The notes under the pieces: model-generated
Databases searched by the model: none
The model's input: the letters and a program-made list of their open reading frames with translations, nothing else
What the model was told of the DNA's origin: nothing
Position numbers and translations under genes: made by a program
Shown: positions 32,760 through 45,550 of the stretch, one piece after another
Numbering within the stretch: position 1 is the first letter of the stretch
Layout: each line of letters begins with the position of its first letter
Origin: Lunularia cruciata
Taxonomy: Eukaryota; Streptophyta; Marchantiopsida; Lunulariales; Lunulariaceae
Length of the DNA stretch: 64,000 bases
Direction: 5' to 3'
Assembly: GCA_948567375.1 (NCBI GenBank)
Contig: OX419761.1
Coordinates: forward strand, 27,380,243-27,444,242

Positions 32760-35700
32760 TAGCCCGGCTCAATTGGAGAATAAGAAGAATGAAGGGGAAC
32801 TCCAATTACTATGGGACCAAGCAAGCCATGCCAAAGAGGAATCCAAGGTGGTAGAAGAGAAATTGCAAGAATTATCCTTCACTTCTGAGAAGTCTTGGAA
32901 GGAGATAAAGGAGCTTAAACCCTTCCAGGCGCAAATCTCAATCCTCAAGGCAAACAAGAGTAATTGGGAGCAGGCCTAGCAGAGTCTTCAAACAGAGTTT
33001 GCTTCCTTATGACTTACTATAAATGAGTTGAACAAAGAAACAACTTGTTGCAAAAAGATCTCTTCTACTATAAGGAGAAGAGATGTGAAGAGCAAGCCAA
33101 AGTATAGGCTCAATAGAATCCTTGGAATGATCTTACTATTCAAAATTGAAGTTTTGTGCAACTTGGTTTGTTGCCCACAACAAGATGGAAGTCCTTTAAG
33201 TGGATGAGGATTCTAAGGTAGAGGAAGAGGGCAAGATCCAAGATGCCAACCCCAAGAGCTTGCCTCAAGAGGAGCACCCAAAGACAATTCTAATGATAAT
33301 GAGGTTGGATCACAAGGGAAGGAGTTTTGTGGGAGGCGGATCACCACCTTTTGGTCCACCTCAAGCAGATCACCCACTTCTGCACCACCTCTTCTAAGCA
33401 AGGAAGCCTATCTTGATCTTCCCCAAAGAAAAGACCAGAAGTAGCTTTACTAAAAAGGGAAATATGGGAAGTAGTCCTATATAAAAGGAAGCTATAGGTG
33501 GAGTTTCCCTAAGAAGTAATGATATCATCAAGGAAGAAGGAATTGCAAGAATTTTAGACAGATCAGCCAAGGAATGGCTAGTGATCAACAAATACCAAAA
33601 AACAAGGAGTATAATGGATAATACCTATATTGTGGACATACTCAGTCTGGTCAAAGAAGAGTTCACAAACACCAATGGAGAATGCCGCCGTGTTGGATCC
33701 ATTGGAAGGAAGGATGAGCCAACTAAATCTTTATGAGGCCCGCTGAGAGTCCAACAACACTATGGAACCTACCACAAGATATGAGGGAAGAGATACCACC
33801 ACAAAGCCAAGTCTTCTTGCTCTAGAGGAGGAGGAGGAGGAGCAACCCATTGAAGAATTCAAGAATCCCAAGACAATTGGACCTTCAAAAGCCAACTTGC
33901 TCTCAAAAATCTATGGAGCTGGTGAAGTAGTAGGCTAAAAGTACCATTACTCTAGAAGGAGAGTTCCCATACTTCATGACTATCTCCCTTACCCTGGAAT
34001 CTAAGGATCCCCTAGAGAAATAGTTATTGCTCCACACATCCAAATTATCAAGGGGTTAGAAAGCTATGCATGTCACATGATAGCCGTTTGGGATCTAGCA
34101 CTAGAAGCCTTCTTGGATCAAGTAAGATAAGTTCCAAGATCTCCATGACTTTCAAGAGTGGCTATCCTTGTCATTCCTCCTCACCATGGGTCTAGCAATA
34201 ATCCCATAGCGGTTATCACATTCTTGCTCTTCATGACAATTTGGCCTCCAAGAGTCATCAAAGTGAATCAAGTTGAAGCAGCAATGAAGGCATTCTACAT
34301 GGAGAATAAAGAGCAATTGGCCTGGTATACATTCCTTCCTCAACCTGATCTCACCTAAGACATGAAAAATTAGATATTTGCAGTCTTCAATTGACTTCAA
34401 TGGGAGATTTTAGTCTTCATGTTGATGGAACAGATCTACCAAATTGATCTTGCCTTGCTGATTACAAGAGCAACAATCAACCACCATCTCTTCCTTTGAG
34501 CAACTCTTTGGATAGAACAATTTGACTCATTATGGGCATTTAGTGTGGAATTTTGGGAACTTTGGAGTTCTAGGTGTGAGCTAGCTAAAGCTATCCTATG
34601 GGAGGACATCCATTTGGCAAATCTTCATGAGTTGACCTATTAGAAATGCATCTACCATACTTCACCTTAAGGTACTTGATAGATTGCCTCAAGCTATATA
34701 CCCAAGGCTTAGCTTTGGAGCAACATGTATGTCCAAAGTGGCTCAAGTAACAAATGTGGAAATTTCTTGTATCCACAAGGATACTCAATTACAAAGTGTC
34801 TACAATACTACCATCAACGACAATCTTGGACCCTAGAATGTGCACATTAGTACTATGGTGCAGGAGTTAAGATCTATGTTTGATCAATTGGGAGAGAAGA
34901 CTCGCACCAAATTTGCTCACTTATTGGACATGTCCTTCAACACATTAGAGAAATGAGTCTAGACTTCTTGAGGTTGGGACTTCAAATATTCCCTGGCTTA
35001 TGAGGCATTGAGCATTTGCACTATCAAATTTTATGACAAAAAGCAAGACATAGACCTTAGCAAGGAACAATATGACTCAAGCAGTTTAGATTATCTAGAG
35101 GCTATCCCATACATCCCGGAATCAAGCAAGCCCATAGCATCTTACCACACAAAATGGAAATTTATGGTAAGGAGTCCCATACTTCCCACTGCAATATATG
35201 AGGACTTCCACTATGTTCTTAGACATGACTAAAGTCTACATGTCTTTATTTGATTCCAAGACTATATTGGATTAATTATCCCAGCAAATATTTTGTTGTG
35301 TTGGTTGTCTTTGGGATTTAAAGCCACCCCGGTCATTGCCACCTGTGCCTTCATAGAGACAATAAGATTACTTGACTTTTGGATGCTCTTCCTAGGGGAT
35401 TAAGAGAAGCATTTGAAGAATGGTTGGATGTGGAAATACCTTGCTCAAGAAGAATTTGACATTTCTCTTATAGGAAGAAGTCACATTGTTGGCTAGATGT
35501 ACAGGATTGTCATGCAAGACTACAAGAAACTATGGATATATTGGAAGGATGTTGGGATCAATAACATACTTACAAAGACCCCATAGTTTTTTGTGGAATG
35601 GTGTATTTCAAGGTCTTAGCCTAAATATATCATTGGCTAGGATGGATGATGTGAAGGAGGAAAGTTCCATCAATCCCTTTCATCAAGAGATCAAGAACAC

Positions 35701-35760
35701 TACATTTATGTATCTGGTCCAACAAGCTAACATGTGGAGTTGTTGACTCTGAGGGACTCT
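32760..35760 (+). pseudogene. Degenerate coding-like region, family not recognised
   Basis: Short plus-strand frames separated by stops and shifts look protein-like over 3 kb: NEGELQLLWDQASHAKEESK (coiled-coil, 32790), an acidic stretch EEEEEEQ (33830), HYHSRR and IAPHIQIIKGLE-like pieces near 34000, YDKKQDIDLSKEQYD (35030) and SKPIASYHTKWKFMVRSP (35130). No reverse transcriptase or integrase motif is visible. It may be the gag/ORF1 portion of an old element or a dead host gene. Confidence 0.35.
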
Positions 35761-36153
35761 GGAATTAGCTCATATGGATGGGTATAGATAGTTGGTGTAT
35801 GTGATTCCATGTTTTGGCATTACCAAGAGAGAGATGATATAGGAACCTTCTATCATATGAGGTCCTAATTTTTCACTTTTGCTAACAAAGGGAAGAAGAA
35901 AAGGTAGCAGCTTGCTTGAAGTGCAAGGTCTTACAAGAGTGCTATGTTGTGGAGCAAAAGGCAAGAACCTATATGTGGGTCTTCCCATCTATGGGAAGAC
36001 CCATCTTAGAACTTTAATTAAGAACCAACAGTATATTGTCAGGTTAGATTAGGATTATCCAAGGAAACTATCTTATAGAGGGGATGAAAGTAGCATGAAG
36101 GACAAGTCACATTGAAGATAGCAGTAGCTTATTGTAACCATAATGATTAGGGC
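35761..36153. other. Unassigned flank
   Basis: No gene recognised. It continues the decayed sequence on its left and ends in AGGGC (36149-36153), the left target duplication of the next element. Confidence 0.3.
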
Positions 36154-38067
36154 TGTGACAACCCGGCAAATATCACTTTTGCGGTAATCGGGTAAGTAAA
36201 GTTTGTTCCCGTAGAGATACGAGTAAGAATTGGTCAAATACGAAGTCAAACCGTAACATGTAGTTCTTCTTGGTTGCGTCTTTAATCTCTCAGGTATAAA
36301 CCACACCCAGAAGAGAGTAACAAGCACTGACTTGCAGTCTTGTCACAAATTAACACTCCATAATCACAACTCCATCAAATCTTTCCAAACAATCTTGATT
36401 GTGATGATTCAGGCTCTCCCAAAAATGGCACTTCACTGCAAAACAAATTCACCTCAAAATTGTGTTCCACCTCTCCACTGAAGGCACAACTTCCTCGAAA
36501 GAAATTGCTTCACATCAACTTTGTACTGCACTCACAAATGCAGAATACTACCAACACGACAATTCCTCTCAGATCTGTCAAGGCATTGCTTCGATTGCAC
36601 TTCACTCAGGATCAAACACACAGAATGAAGATCAAGGCTATGGAATCCAACATCCAACAAGCACATTGACTTGCACTTCGAATTTCTCCAAACACTCACA
36701 AACACAATTGTGAAATTGATACTCGGAATCAAGCTCAAGCGACGAGCACTGTTTCACAACACTTTGCTTTATCTATTCTCAGAAATAATGAGCAATGAAT
36801 AACATTTTCCTGCAAATGCCACTTTTAAATAGTGAAGCAATCGACAATTCTAACAACTATACCGTTCTACCACAACTGTTCTAACCTGGAGATCCAAAAT
36901 GACAATGTAACCTTTCATATCTGTCTATTCAAATCTCAAATCGGTTACTAATCCAATCCGATGTCTACTTCTTCTTTGGCTTTCAAACCCGAACCCAAAG
37001 TAATCTTACTTCCTACTACTCTGTCCTTGGGTTTCACAACTCCTAATTCCTCCACTAATTCTAACATTTCTCCTTCCTGATATGAAATTCCTATCATAGT
37101 TAAGCCTTCTAAATCTCTCTCTCCCAACCCACTCTTCTCTAAAGTGTCAAATGTCAAATCCGAAGACACCTGCATTCCTATCTCTCTTACCTCGGGTCTA
37201 ACAATTATCAATTCTTTTGCTAATTCTACTATATCCTCATAAAGAATTGTAATTGAAAGCATGGGTACACTATCTACACCTTCAATTTGTAACCCACTTT
37301 CCACTATTCACTCATGTTACTAACCCTCATTTATTGTCTGATCTGCACTTTGGGTTTATTCATTACTGTTATTTCTCCTTCAATTTCTATTCCATCTTCA
37401 ATCAAAACTGAAATTGAAGTCATGGGTATCCTAACTATCTTCTTTCCATATTCTAATTTCCTCTGATCCCTCTGGCAAAACTCCCAAAGTCACCTTCACT
37501 GCACTCCAAGGTCCGGCTACCTCTGATTTAGTCATCTTCATCTTGAGGCAAACTCTCATGACCCAAAGTCATGTAAACCCGAAGTCATGTAAACCCGAAG
37601 TACGAAGTACGAAGTCACATTGACCCGAAGACACTTTGACCCGAAGTACATCTACTCCATAAACTTCAAATGCTTGTAACTTCTTCTACAGACTTCCAAA
37701 CTTTGCGATTTTGGTGGCAATGGAAAGCCCTGAACAAGACGCTTCCAACGAAATGTAACACGCTTGATTTGGAGTTATGGTTATTGAGATATAGCCCCCG
37801 CAAGAATCCTGACTTGCAACTTCTATTTCTCCTTCGGCGTTTGCCTTCCTTAACGTTTGATCCGAGTTTTTCCCTCCTTTGACACGAAGTAAGCTTCTTC
37901 GGGTCTAATCCAAACCGAGCCATTCTTCCTCTTACATGAAGTTGATTTCCTCGGGTCTGATCAAATCACAAGTTTGCACTCATTTCTTCTCCATTTGGTT
38001 TCAATTTGGTTTCAACAAAGCATTTTTTCTTCTAAACTCGTCCAAAATGAAAAATGTAAGTACCACA
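36154..38067. mobile_element. Probable solo LTR (1.9 kb) with 5-bp target duplication
   Basis: The segment starts TGTGACAACCCGG and ends GTACCACA (TGTG...CACA) and is flanked by a perfect AGGGC on both sides (36149-36153 and 38068-38072). No gag or pol is inside, so a solo LTR from intra-element recombination or a non-autonomous element fits. It is richer in GC than its surroundings and has a short tandem array of CCCGAAGT(A/C)-type units at about 37565-37650. Its longest frame (minus strand, 36948-37304) is not recognised. Orientation is unknown. Confidence 0.7.
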
Positions 38068-38072
38068 AGGGC

Positions 38073-38679
38073 TCAAAGTAAAATTATTTTAGGGTTAGCC
38101 TTGGTATTTAAGGGAGATAGAAATTGATAGTAAGGGCTGGATTTTGTCTTGAAGGTCCAAGAGATTGGCCTTTCCAACCTACAAGAATAAATTAATAAGA
38201 GACTACAAAAGCTACTATAGAAAGCCAGACATACATTGTGTTAGGATTGGTAGTGTAGAAGACTTGAGCTATTGAAAAACAATAGAAAGTGGAATTTAAT
38301 CTTATTACTTTAAATGGGTGACTAAATGTATACAAATTTTGGAGTCAATATAATTTTATTCATGACATAGTACTCCTTGTTCCTTGTTTGCATTTTTGTC
38401 CCAATTAATTGGGAAGATAGTAAGTTCTCCCTACCAATTTGCTACTTGGAGATTGAGTGACATACTACAAAAGGCCAAAGACTATGGAGGTGAGAGACCC
38501 TTGAACCATCTTTGAGGTAAGTGTCTATAGGAACTTTGTATGCCCTAGTGGAGAAACACCCAAATACTAGAGTCCAAACTATCACCCCTCTCCAAGACAA
38601 ATTGAAGGCTGGGCTGGAAGGGGCTGTGTAAGTCACATAGCCCACTATCTCTTCACTTTAGGATTAGTTTTTCCCATGT
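38073..38679. other. Unassigned AT-rich sequence
   Basis: Nothing recognised in this stretch between the probable solo LTR and the dispersed repeat. Confidence 0.3.
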
Positions 38680-39440
38680 GACGATCAATCTTGGCCTATA
38701 GTTGATATTTGTTCTTGATTTGTATCTCTTTATTCTCCATTTGTAGCTTCTCTAAGTCCAATTGCACTTCATCTTGATTCTTTCTCTTACTCCTTTTGGT
38801 TTGTCATGAAGAAGGCATTTTGTCTTTGCACTTCAAAGATATCATGTGTCAATGTATTTATCTTCTTTGCTTCCTCCTTATAAAGATTGCAAACCTTGAA
38901 AAACTCTTCCTTTGTCTCCTTGTCTTCAGCCTTCTTGGTGTAGAGCTTTTGGTACATACTATGCACCAAGGTAGTATAATCTACAATCTCAAGGCTTTCC
39001 TTTGGTATTCAGGAAGTAAGAGCTCCATTATCTGTAGTTTTGCACCTACCAAATGTACCACAATATGGGCTCTCTCATAGACCTACACTAGGTTCTGGAC
39101 TTGCTTCACCCTCTCCTTATATTGGTACTTCTCGAGGAGGGGCTTTGGCTCCTTGTGGTTCTTGAACCTTAGCTTTGATTTCAACTTCTTCCTTTGGTTT
39201 GGCCCTTACTTATTCTGGTTGGATATCTTTTTGAACTTTGGACTAAAGGTCCTTTTGGGCCAAAGTTACTATCTTTGACCAACCTTTCAAGCCATTTCTT
39301 ATTTTTTATTCTTCCCTCAAAGTGCCCTTTGCTTTGGACATATGTTACTCATAAATTTGTGTAAACAAACTTAAATCCAAAATGCATTTCAACTAACTTT
39401 TTCCTCCTTAACATTAGGTCAGGCTACCATATTTTTACAA
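38680..39440 (-). repeat. Dispersed repeat, copy 1 (coiled-coil-like remnant)
   Basis: About 0.75 kb resembling 46990-47640 in the same orientation, clearly diverged. On the minus strand it encodes a charged stretch (YTKKAEDKETKEEFFKVCN) that looks coiled-coil. It belongs to one of the minus-strand gypsy remnants here; its place in the element is unclear. Confidence 0.6.
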
Positions 39441-39699
39441 AAAAGAGTGAAATTAATAAACAAGTAAATTTTTTGAAAATGTGAGCACCACATATCCCTT
39501 CTCCAATGTAAGAGTCTTGGTGGACACAAGATTAATTCTCTCACTTGAGATCAAGCATAATATTTCCTTGGCTTCCAACCATTCACCCTAGTGCTTCCTC
39601 CTAGATCAACAAGTTACAAGGACCCATTATTATAAATTTTCTCTTCTTTGCATGGTCTTTTCCACCTAATGTGCTACTTCTTGGGGAAGAACTTGTGTT

Positions 39700-40502
39700 A
39701 GCTATCAGATAGTAGCATTTGCTCTCTTTTGGCTACTTGCATTTGTTTGATCTTCTTGTCATGATGCTCTTTCTTGTGAATTTGACTTGCCTTTCTGCAC
39801 TTTTTGGAGTTGTCACTTTTTTCCTCCAAGAATATAAGTTGCTACATCCAAATGTTTTTTCTATCTTCTTCCAACATTTTTTCCTTAGAGAGAATTTGAT
39901 ACCAAATTACCAATGGAATTTGGTATCTCAAATTCCATTGGTAAGATTAAGTGCAAACCAAAAGACAAGAAGTATGGTGTTTGCTTTGTCATGATCTTCT
40001 TGGTAGTGTGGTATGCCCAAAAGGCTACTGGTTGGTTGGAGCTCAATTGTATCCATAATTGATGGTTATCTTGTTGAGAATTTTACACAAAAGTCCATTT
40101 TCTCTCCCTATTAATCCATTTCCCTTTGATTTGTAAGGTTTTGTGTTTTGATGCTTGATCTTAAAATTCTTTGTGAGTGATTCTACCAAGTGGTTCAAGA
40201 AAGACACTCTTGTATCACTAACTAGCTTTATAGGAGATCCATATTGGGAGATGATGTTCCAAAATAAGAATTTGGCTACTATGTCAACATCATCCCATCA
40301 CTTGGCTTTGGCCTCAATCATCTTTGTAGCACAATCTATGCAAACCAAGATATAACTCCTTTTTGTAGTCTATGTAGTAGGTTAGATTAAGCCTACAAAG
40401 TCTACTCTTGTTTCTTGAATGGTGCTAAGGGTAGGATGGGCCTCAAATGCCATTTTGTGGTTGGAATAAGTCTTATGGTTTGTTGGCACACATCACACCT
40501 TT
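39700..40502 (-). pseudogene. Element G: gypsy integrase remnant
   Basis: Minus-strand integrase pieces. KRCDVCQQ (about 40480-40510) is the C-x2-C end of the zinc-binding region. CIDCATKMIEAKA (about 40310) and VAKFLFWNIISQYGSPIKLVSDT (about 40200-40265) match the catalytic core, with D in SDT. Stops are frequent. The zinc region is cut off abruptly at about 40503, where the putative LTR of element F begins, so F appears to have inserted into G. Confidence 0.65.
39907..39944. repeat. Perfect 15-bp inverted repeat with 8-base loop
   Basis: TTACCAATGGAATTT at 39907-39921 is followed by its exact reverse complement at 39930-39944. It lies at the edge of the element G integrase remnant. No terminator function is proposed. 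Confidence 0.85.
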
Positions 40503-40951
40503 TGTAGAAGACCAAGGAGAGAAATAAGAGACGGGAGATCAGAATAGAAATCAAATTGAAAATGCTCAAATGAGGGAAACTACAAATGCCTAGCATGAGC
40601 TTGGGCTTTGGTATTTATATGGTAAACAATACAAGGCTCTTGAGAAGTTTCCTTTTAAGCTCTTGAGAAGCTTCCTTCCTTGGAGTGCAAGCTAAGCTAC
40701 CTAGGAAGCTTCCAAAGAAACTTCCTTCTTGAAGCCACCTACTTGGAATATGAGCTAAGCTAGGGTTAACTTGGTATGCAAATTACCCAATCCTTGGAAG
40801 GTATCTAGAAGCTTCTTAGGCACTTCTAGACATTCTACCAAGAAGCTTCCTAGATGCTTCTAGAACATTTTAAGAATTCTTAGCTATATTTAGCTTATTT
40901 TATTAACTCATTAGCCTTTTCTAACTCATCTACTAACTCCATATTATTACA
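40503..40951 (-). repeat. Putative 3' LTR of element F
   Basis: On the minus strand it starts TGTAATAATATGG, about 60 bases after the end of the element F chromodomain frame, and could end CTTCTACA where element G integrase sequence resumes. It holds a TATA box and an array of heat-shock-like elements. I did not find the partner LTR, so the boundaries rest on position, TG...CA ends and the junction with G. Confidence 0.5.
40612..40865 (-). promoter_or_regulatory. TATA box with upstream heat-shock-element-like array
   Basis: TATAAATA is on the minus strand at 40612-40619. Upstream of it (to the right) are eight GAAnnTTC or TTCnnGAA modules: 40644, 40667, 40705, 40717, 40726, 40808, 40842 and 40858. 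A GAATTC is at 40874. GAAnnTTC is the core of plant heat-shock-factor binding sites, and two to three phased units make a site; 40705-40733 holds three in close order. The layout matches a heat-inducible LTR promoter such as that of ONSEN in Arabidopsis. Actual heat response is inference. Confidence 0.55.
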
Positions 40952-40984
40952 TATTCACCCATTGCTAGTTTGTGATGTTCTTAT

Positions 40985-43900
40985 TGCTATGGAATCTTCA
41001 AAATTTGTATGGCTATTTATGCATTTTGGAGATGACAAAGAGACTCCCATGTGGCCTCTTGAAGAAGATATACTTTGCAAAGGACCTTATATTCAATGTG
41101 TCATTGGCAGCCATGTTGGATGTCGCAACTTCAAGTCTATGATCAACTTCAAATTCTTCATGATTGCTGACAAGGATGGGAGGAGGAAGAGGGAGTTGGA
41201 CATGAGTAGAAAAGGAAAATAGGTTAGAATAGAGGGTTTTAACTTTGAAACATAGAAGACAATATGGATCCACATATGACTAGGAAGAGCAAGTTTGTAA
41301 GCAACATGAGAAATAATTTTAGTAATCTCAAATGGACCTATCCAATTAGGAGCAAGTTTACAAACTTAGGTATCAAGCGTGAAAGGAAGCTTATTGGAAG
41401 AAAGCATGACCTTACCACCTAGTTGAAAGGTGAGATCATGTCAATGCTTATCAACATATGCTTTTGCCAATTTTGAGCACAAGAAGATGAGACTTGGCTT
41501 GATATAGAGATTTAGATAACATGGACAAAAACATGGAAGTATGCAAGACTTGAGATGGAAGAGGAGCAAGAAGATAATTTGGAGCAAGTAGATTTTGCAC
41601 ATAAGGGAGAAAAGCTTATACTTGCATGCTTGGAATTATTATAGGAAAACTTGGCAACTACAAGACATATATCCAATCAATGTGGTGAACATTGACAAAG
41701 GTACATAAAATATTTTCCAAAGTGCAAATTTCTTGTTTTGTTTGTCCACTTGTTCAAGGATGATAGGCTATAGATAATGCAAGCTAAGCCAATGAGTTTA
41801 AAAAAGCACTTGCAAAAATTTACTAGTAAAGCAAGGATCAAGATAAAATATGAGAACTCTTGGGATCTCATGGTGCTTGAAGATGGTGTTGAAGTAGATC
41901 TTGGCCAACATTGGAGCATTGACTATATCCATGGTAGGTGCCAAATGAATCTACTTTTTGAGCTTATCAGCAAACACTATGATGGCTTTATGGCTATGGT
42001 TTGTCTTTGGAAAGGATGTAATGAAGTCTAAGCTAACATGTTGACAATAGGTAAATGGAGTTGGTAGTGGTTGAAGGAGTCTACTCAAGTTCTGGTCATT
42101 GGCTTTGTTGCATTGGTAGCTCTCACAAGATCAAACAAACCCTTGAATCTCTTGCAATATGTTGGGCCACCACCATTAATATTACAGGGTACTCAAGGTC
42201 TTGCTCACACCCATGTGACTAGCAACTAATAAGTCATGGGCTTCTTGAAACCACACAAGTTGTAGATCACCTTTGGCTAGAACATAGATCTGGTTCTCAT
42301 AGAATAGAAGACATTCTTTGAAGGAGAAGGTGTTGTATTCCTTGTCATGTGCTACAAGATGATTTTCTACCAACTGAAAGAAGGGTTCTTGATGTAAAGA
42401 GGTCCTAAACTCAATTTAAACTTTTGAGTCAAGTGACACTATCATACTTGTTGTTGTTATGAAAGATGCAAAGACATTCTTCAAATCAGGTTTATTGTGA
42501 CAAGGCATCAAGAATGACATGGAACTTTCTTGGTTGTATTTAAGCTCAATGTCAAATGATTGTAGTTGCTTCTCCCATCAATGATGCCAAATTTTGGTTA
42601 ATGGTGCAACAACATGAGCAAAATAATGGATGTATCATTGATTAAAACTTGCTAATCCATTAATTCCCCTAACTTTTGTGGCATCCTTAGAAGGAGGTCA
42701 ATAGATAATGGCTTTAATTTTCTCCTCTTCCATCTTGATTCCCACTCCTAAAACCTTATGGCCCAAGTTCTTTTTGCAAAAATGTGCACTTTGACTTCTT
42801 GCAATAGAACTTTTCATTGGCATAGTCTTCTCAAGATGTTTCAAACATGGTTCTTGTGTTTTGTCTCTATCTTATTGTAAATAAAAAATCCATCCAAGAA
42901 ACTACCAATAGTCCATCAATGCATTTGATCTATGAAGATTTCTTGAGTATTTGTGAGCCCAAAAGGTAAACCTCCATTCAAAATGCCCATACCTTGTATG
43001 GAAGGTAGTCTTTTGTACATCTTCTCCAAACAATTGAAATATGCTAGTATTTGCTTCGAAGATCCAACTTCAAAAAGAATTGAGGTCCATTTCATTGATC
43101 CAACAAGTCATCAATTCAAGCCAAGGGATACACATTCTTTATAATTTATTTATTGAGACCATGGTAGTCAATATAGAAGCAAATTTCTCCATCTTTCCAT
43201 GGTACAAATAGTACCGGTGCTCCTCAAGTGGATGCACTATGTTATTTGACGTCCTCCAAAAACTCAATCAATGTTGTTTGAAGTTCTTCTTACCTCTTTC
43301 GTGAGAGCCAAAAAGTTGGTCTATGTACTAGAGTGCTACTTGGTAATAGCTTGATCTTGAAAGGTATACCGCAATCAAAGGGTAATTCCTTTGGAAGATC
43401 ATCTAGAAACACATTTGTAAACTTTTGAATTAACTGATCAACAATTGCTTGATGAGTATTCTTATTCTCATTAGATTTTTCTTTATATTTAATCTATACT
43501 ACAAAAATAGAAATATTTTCCTCCAAAGCTTGCTCTACAACTATTATAGTGAAAGACTTCTCATCTTGGGATTGACTATTCTTAGGTATCTTACTCAAAG
43601 GTGCAAAATAACCTAATCAATAATTCTTACCTTTGTGTTGACTTGAATTTATCATCGGGTCCAACCAAATTGAAACTTATGATGTTCAAGCCAAGGAAGA
43701 CCTAAAATTATATTATAGTATAAATGAGCTACTATAAATCTTATTCACTCTAAATATTCCATCCCAATCTTTAATAAAATAGGTTGGGAAGTACAAAATC
43801 TATAATTCTTTTTACAATCCGCCATCATCAATGGTTTACCCAATATTGATTTAATAGGAATACATAATCCTTTTGCTAATTGCATGGACATGCAATTCTC

Positions 43901-45550
43901 CAAAATCCCAGAATACTTGAGTGACTTCCAAGTCAGGGCAACCATTCTCTTTGGATAGAGATGCATCTTCTTCTTCTCCCAACTCTTCCAAGGTGATACA
44001 ATGAATATATGTATCCACTTTGGTGGAAGGTGGAGTAGGTAAAAATCTTATTGTTGGTCTTGGTGCAAGGAGTTGGGGACAATTTACACTCACATGCCTT
44101 GTGGTACCCCAAGGCATGTTAGTGTGACAATTAGCACACAATGGGGTGTATGGAATCTATTTCTTGGGCTCCAAACAATGTAACAAGCAGTGTAAAATTG
44201 CTTTAAGATTATAGCATGCACTAAGGGTAGCATTTTTCCTTGGAGGTAAATTCCTTCTCTATGGCTCATTAGTAACATATTCCCTAGGCACTTACTTAGG
44301 AATGGTTAAAAAGGGAGTTGGGATTGTACTTGTAGATATCTTTTGTACTATGAAAATCTGGTCATTCTCCTCTACATAGTATTCATGCTCTTTTAGTACA
44401 AAGGTCCATTCCACTACAATGACAAAGAGGGACATGTAGAAAAGCATCCTATATTGGCATGTTCCAACTTACTACAAGTCATGCACCAAATATTTGGCTG
44501 GGTGTACCAAGGAGATTTTTGCCTCTCTATTGAGCAAAATCCTTGATGAGTTCCACTTACTTCATTCCCAATTGAGTGGGGGTCTTTTGGTTGGCATCTA
44601 CTTTATGCTTGTGAGTACCTTACATTTCTTTCCTTTGTTCCTTCTCTTCTTAAGAAGATTACAATTCTGAAGACAAGTTACATTAGATGACTCCAAAGAC
44701 AAAGAAGGTAGTCTTTAGGTTGACTGTTTCATTTTGCTTCTTTGCACTTCATACTTGGTGTAGTTTTTGAGTCAAATTGTATAGCTTTGCAAACTTGATC
44801 ACTTTGCCTATTTTACTATCATCTCATAATTTTGGAAAGACCCAAAGCTCCACAAGATGTCCTCCTAAGAACCAAGCTATTGCTTAAATATCCAAGTATA
44901 CCAAGGTGGCACCTTGCTTAGGCACTAAGACTCAAAGACTCTAGAATCTTTTGGTATAATCATGCAACTTCTCATTCCTCTCTTTCTCTAGATTTTTAAG
45001 GGTGGCAAACACATTTGCCTCATAATCCAATTCTCAATTATTACTTTCAAGAATTGACTTTAGACTATTGGCCAATCTTCTATATTTGTGAGATTTTTAC
45101 TTGCATGTGTTTACCACCAGTTCATTGCATTCTTCTATAGTAGGCTTGGAGAGATTCAAAGTCTATTAGCTTCCACATCTTCTTTGTTTGGCCTTTATCC
45201 TCCTTCTCATCCTTTCCCTTGAATTTTGGTTACTTTTATTGCATGAAAGGAACATAGTTAGCTATTTGGTTGAGGATGAAGGCCAAACTAGGAGAAGAAC
45301 TGCTTTCCTTTACAAGTGAGTAACCAAACAGATCCTAATCTGGTGCTAGGTTGGGAAAAATTTCCAGGTTGTCTATTGAGGAAGATGGCACATTTAGGTT
45401 GGAACCTTTGGGATTGTCCAAGCTACAAATCCTAAGCCTAACTTCCAAAAATTTTTTGTTCCCCATGTCTTTGGCAAAGAGTTCTTGGGGCGATAATGGT
45501 GAATGCTCTCCTTTGGTATCCAAAGCCATTGGACATATGCACTAAAGGCA
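40985..45550 (-). pseudogene. Element F: degenerate chromovirus gag-pol
   Basis: Minus-strand remnants in gypsy order. Cys-rich gag knuckle CANCHTNMPWGTTRHVSVNC is at about 44090-44141. Reverse transcriptase has ICFYIDYHGLN (about 43170), PFGLTNTQEIF (42935-42967) and FLDGFFIY (about 42880-42905), where the second catalytic Asp is Gly. The integrase zinc region is AHDLLVASHMG (about 42200). The core resembles DFITSFPKTNHSHKAIIVFADKL near 42000. The C-terminal end has WIGPFEITKIISHVAYKLALP (about 41280-41345). A degraded chromodomain, EEFEVDH with a final EATWESL, is at about 41040-41165. Gag before 44141 is barely readable. Stops and frameshifts throughout. Confidence 0.7.
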
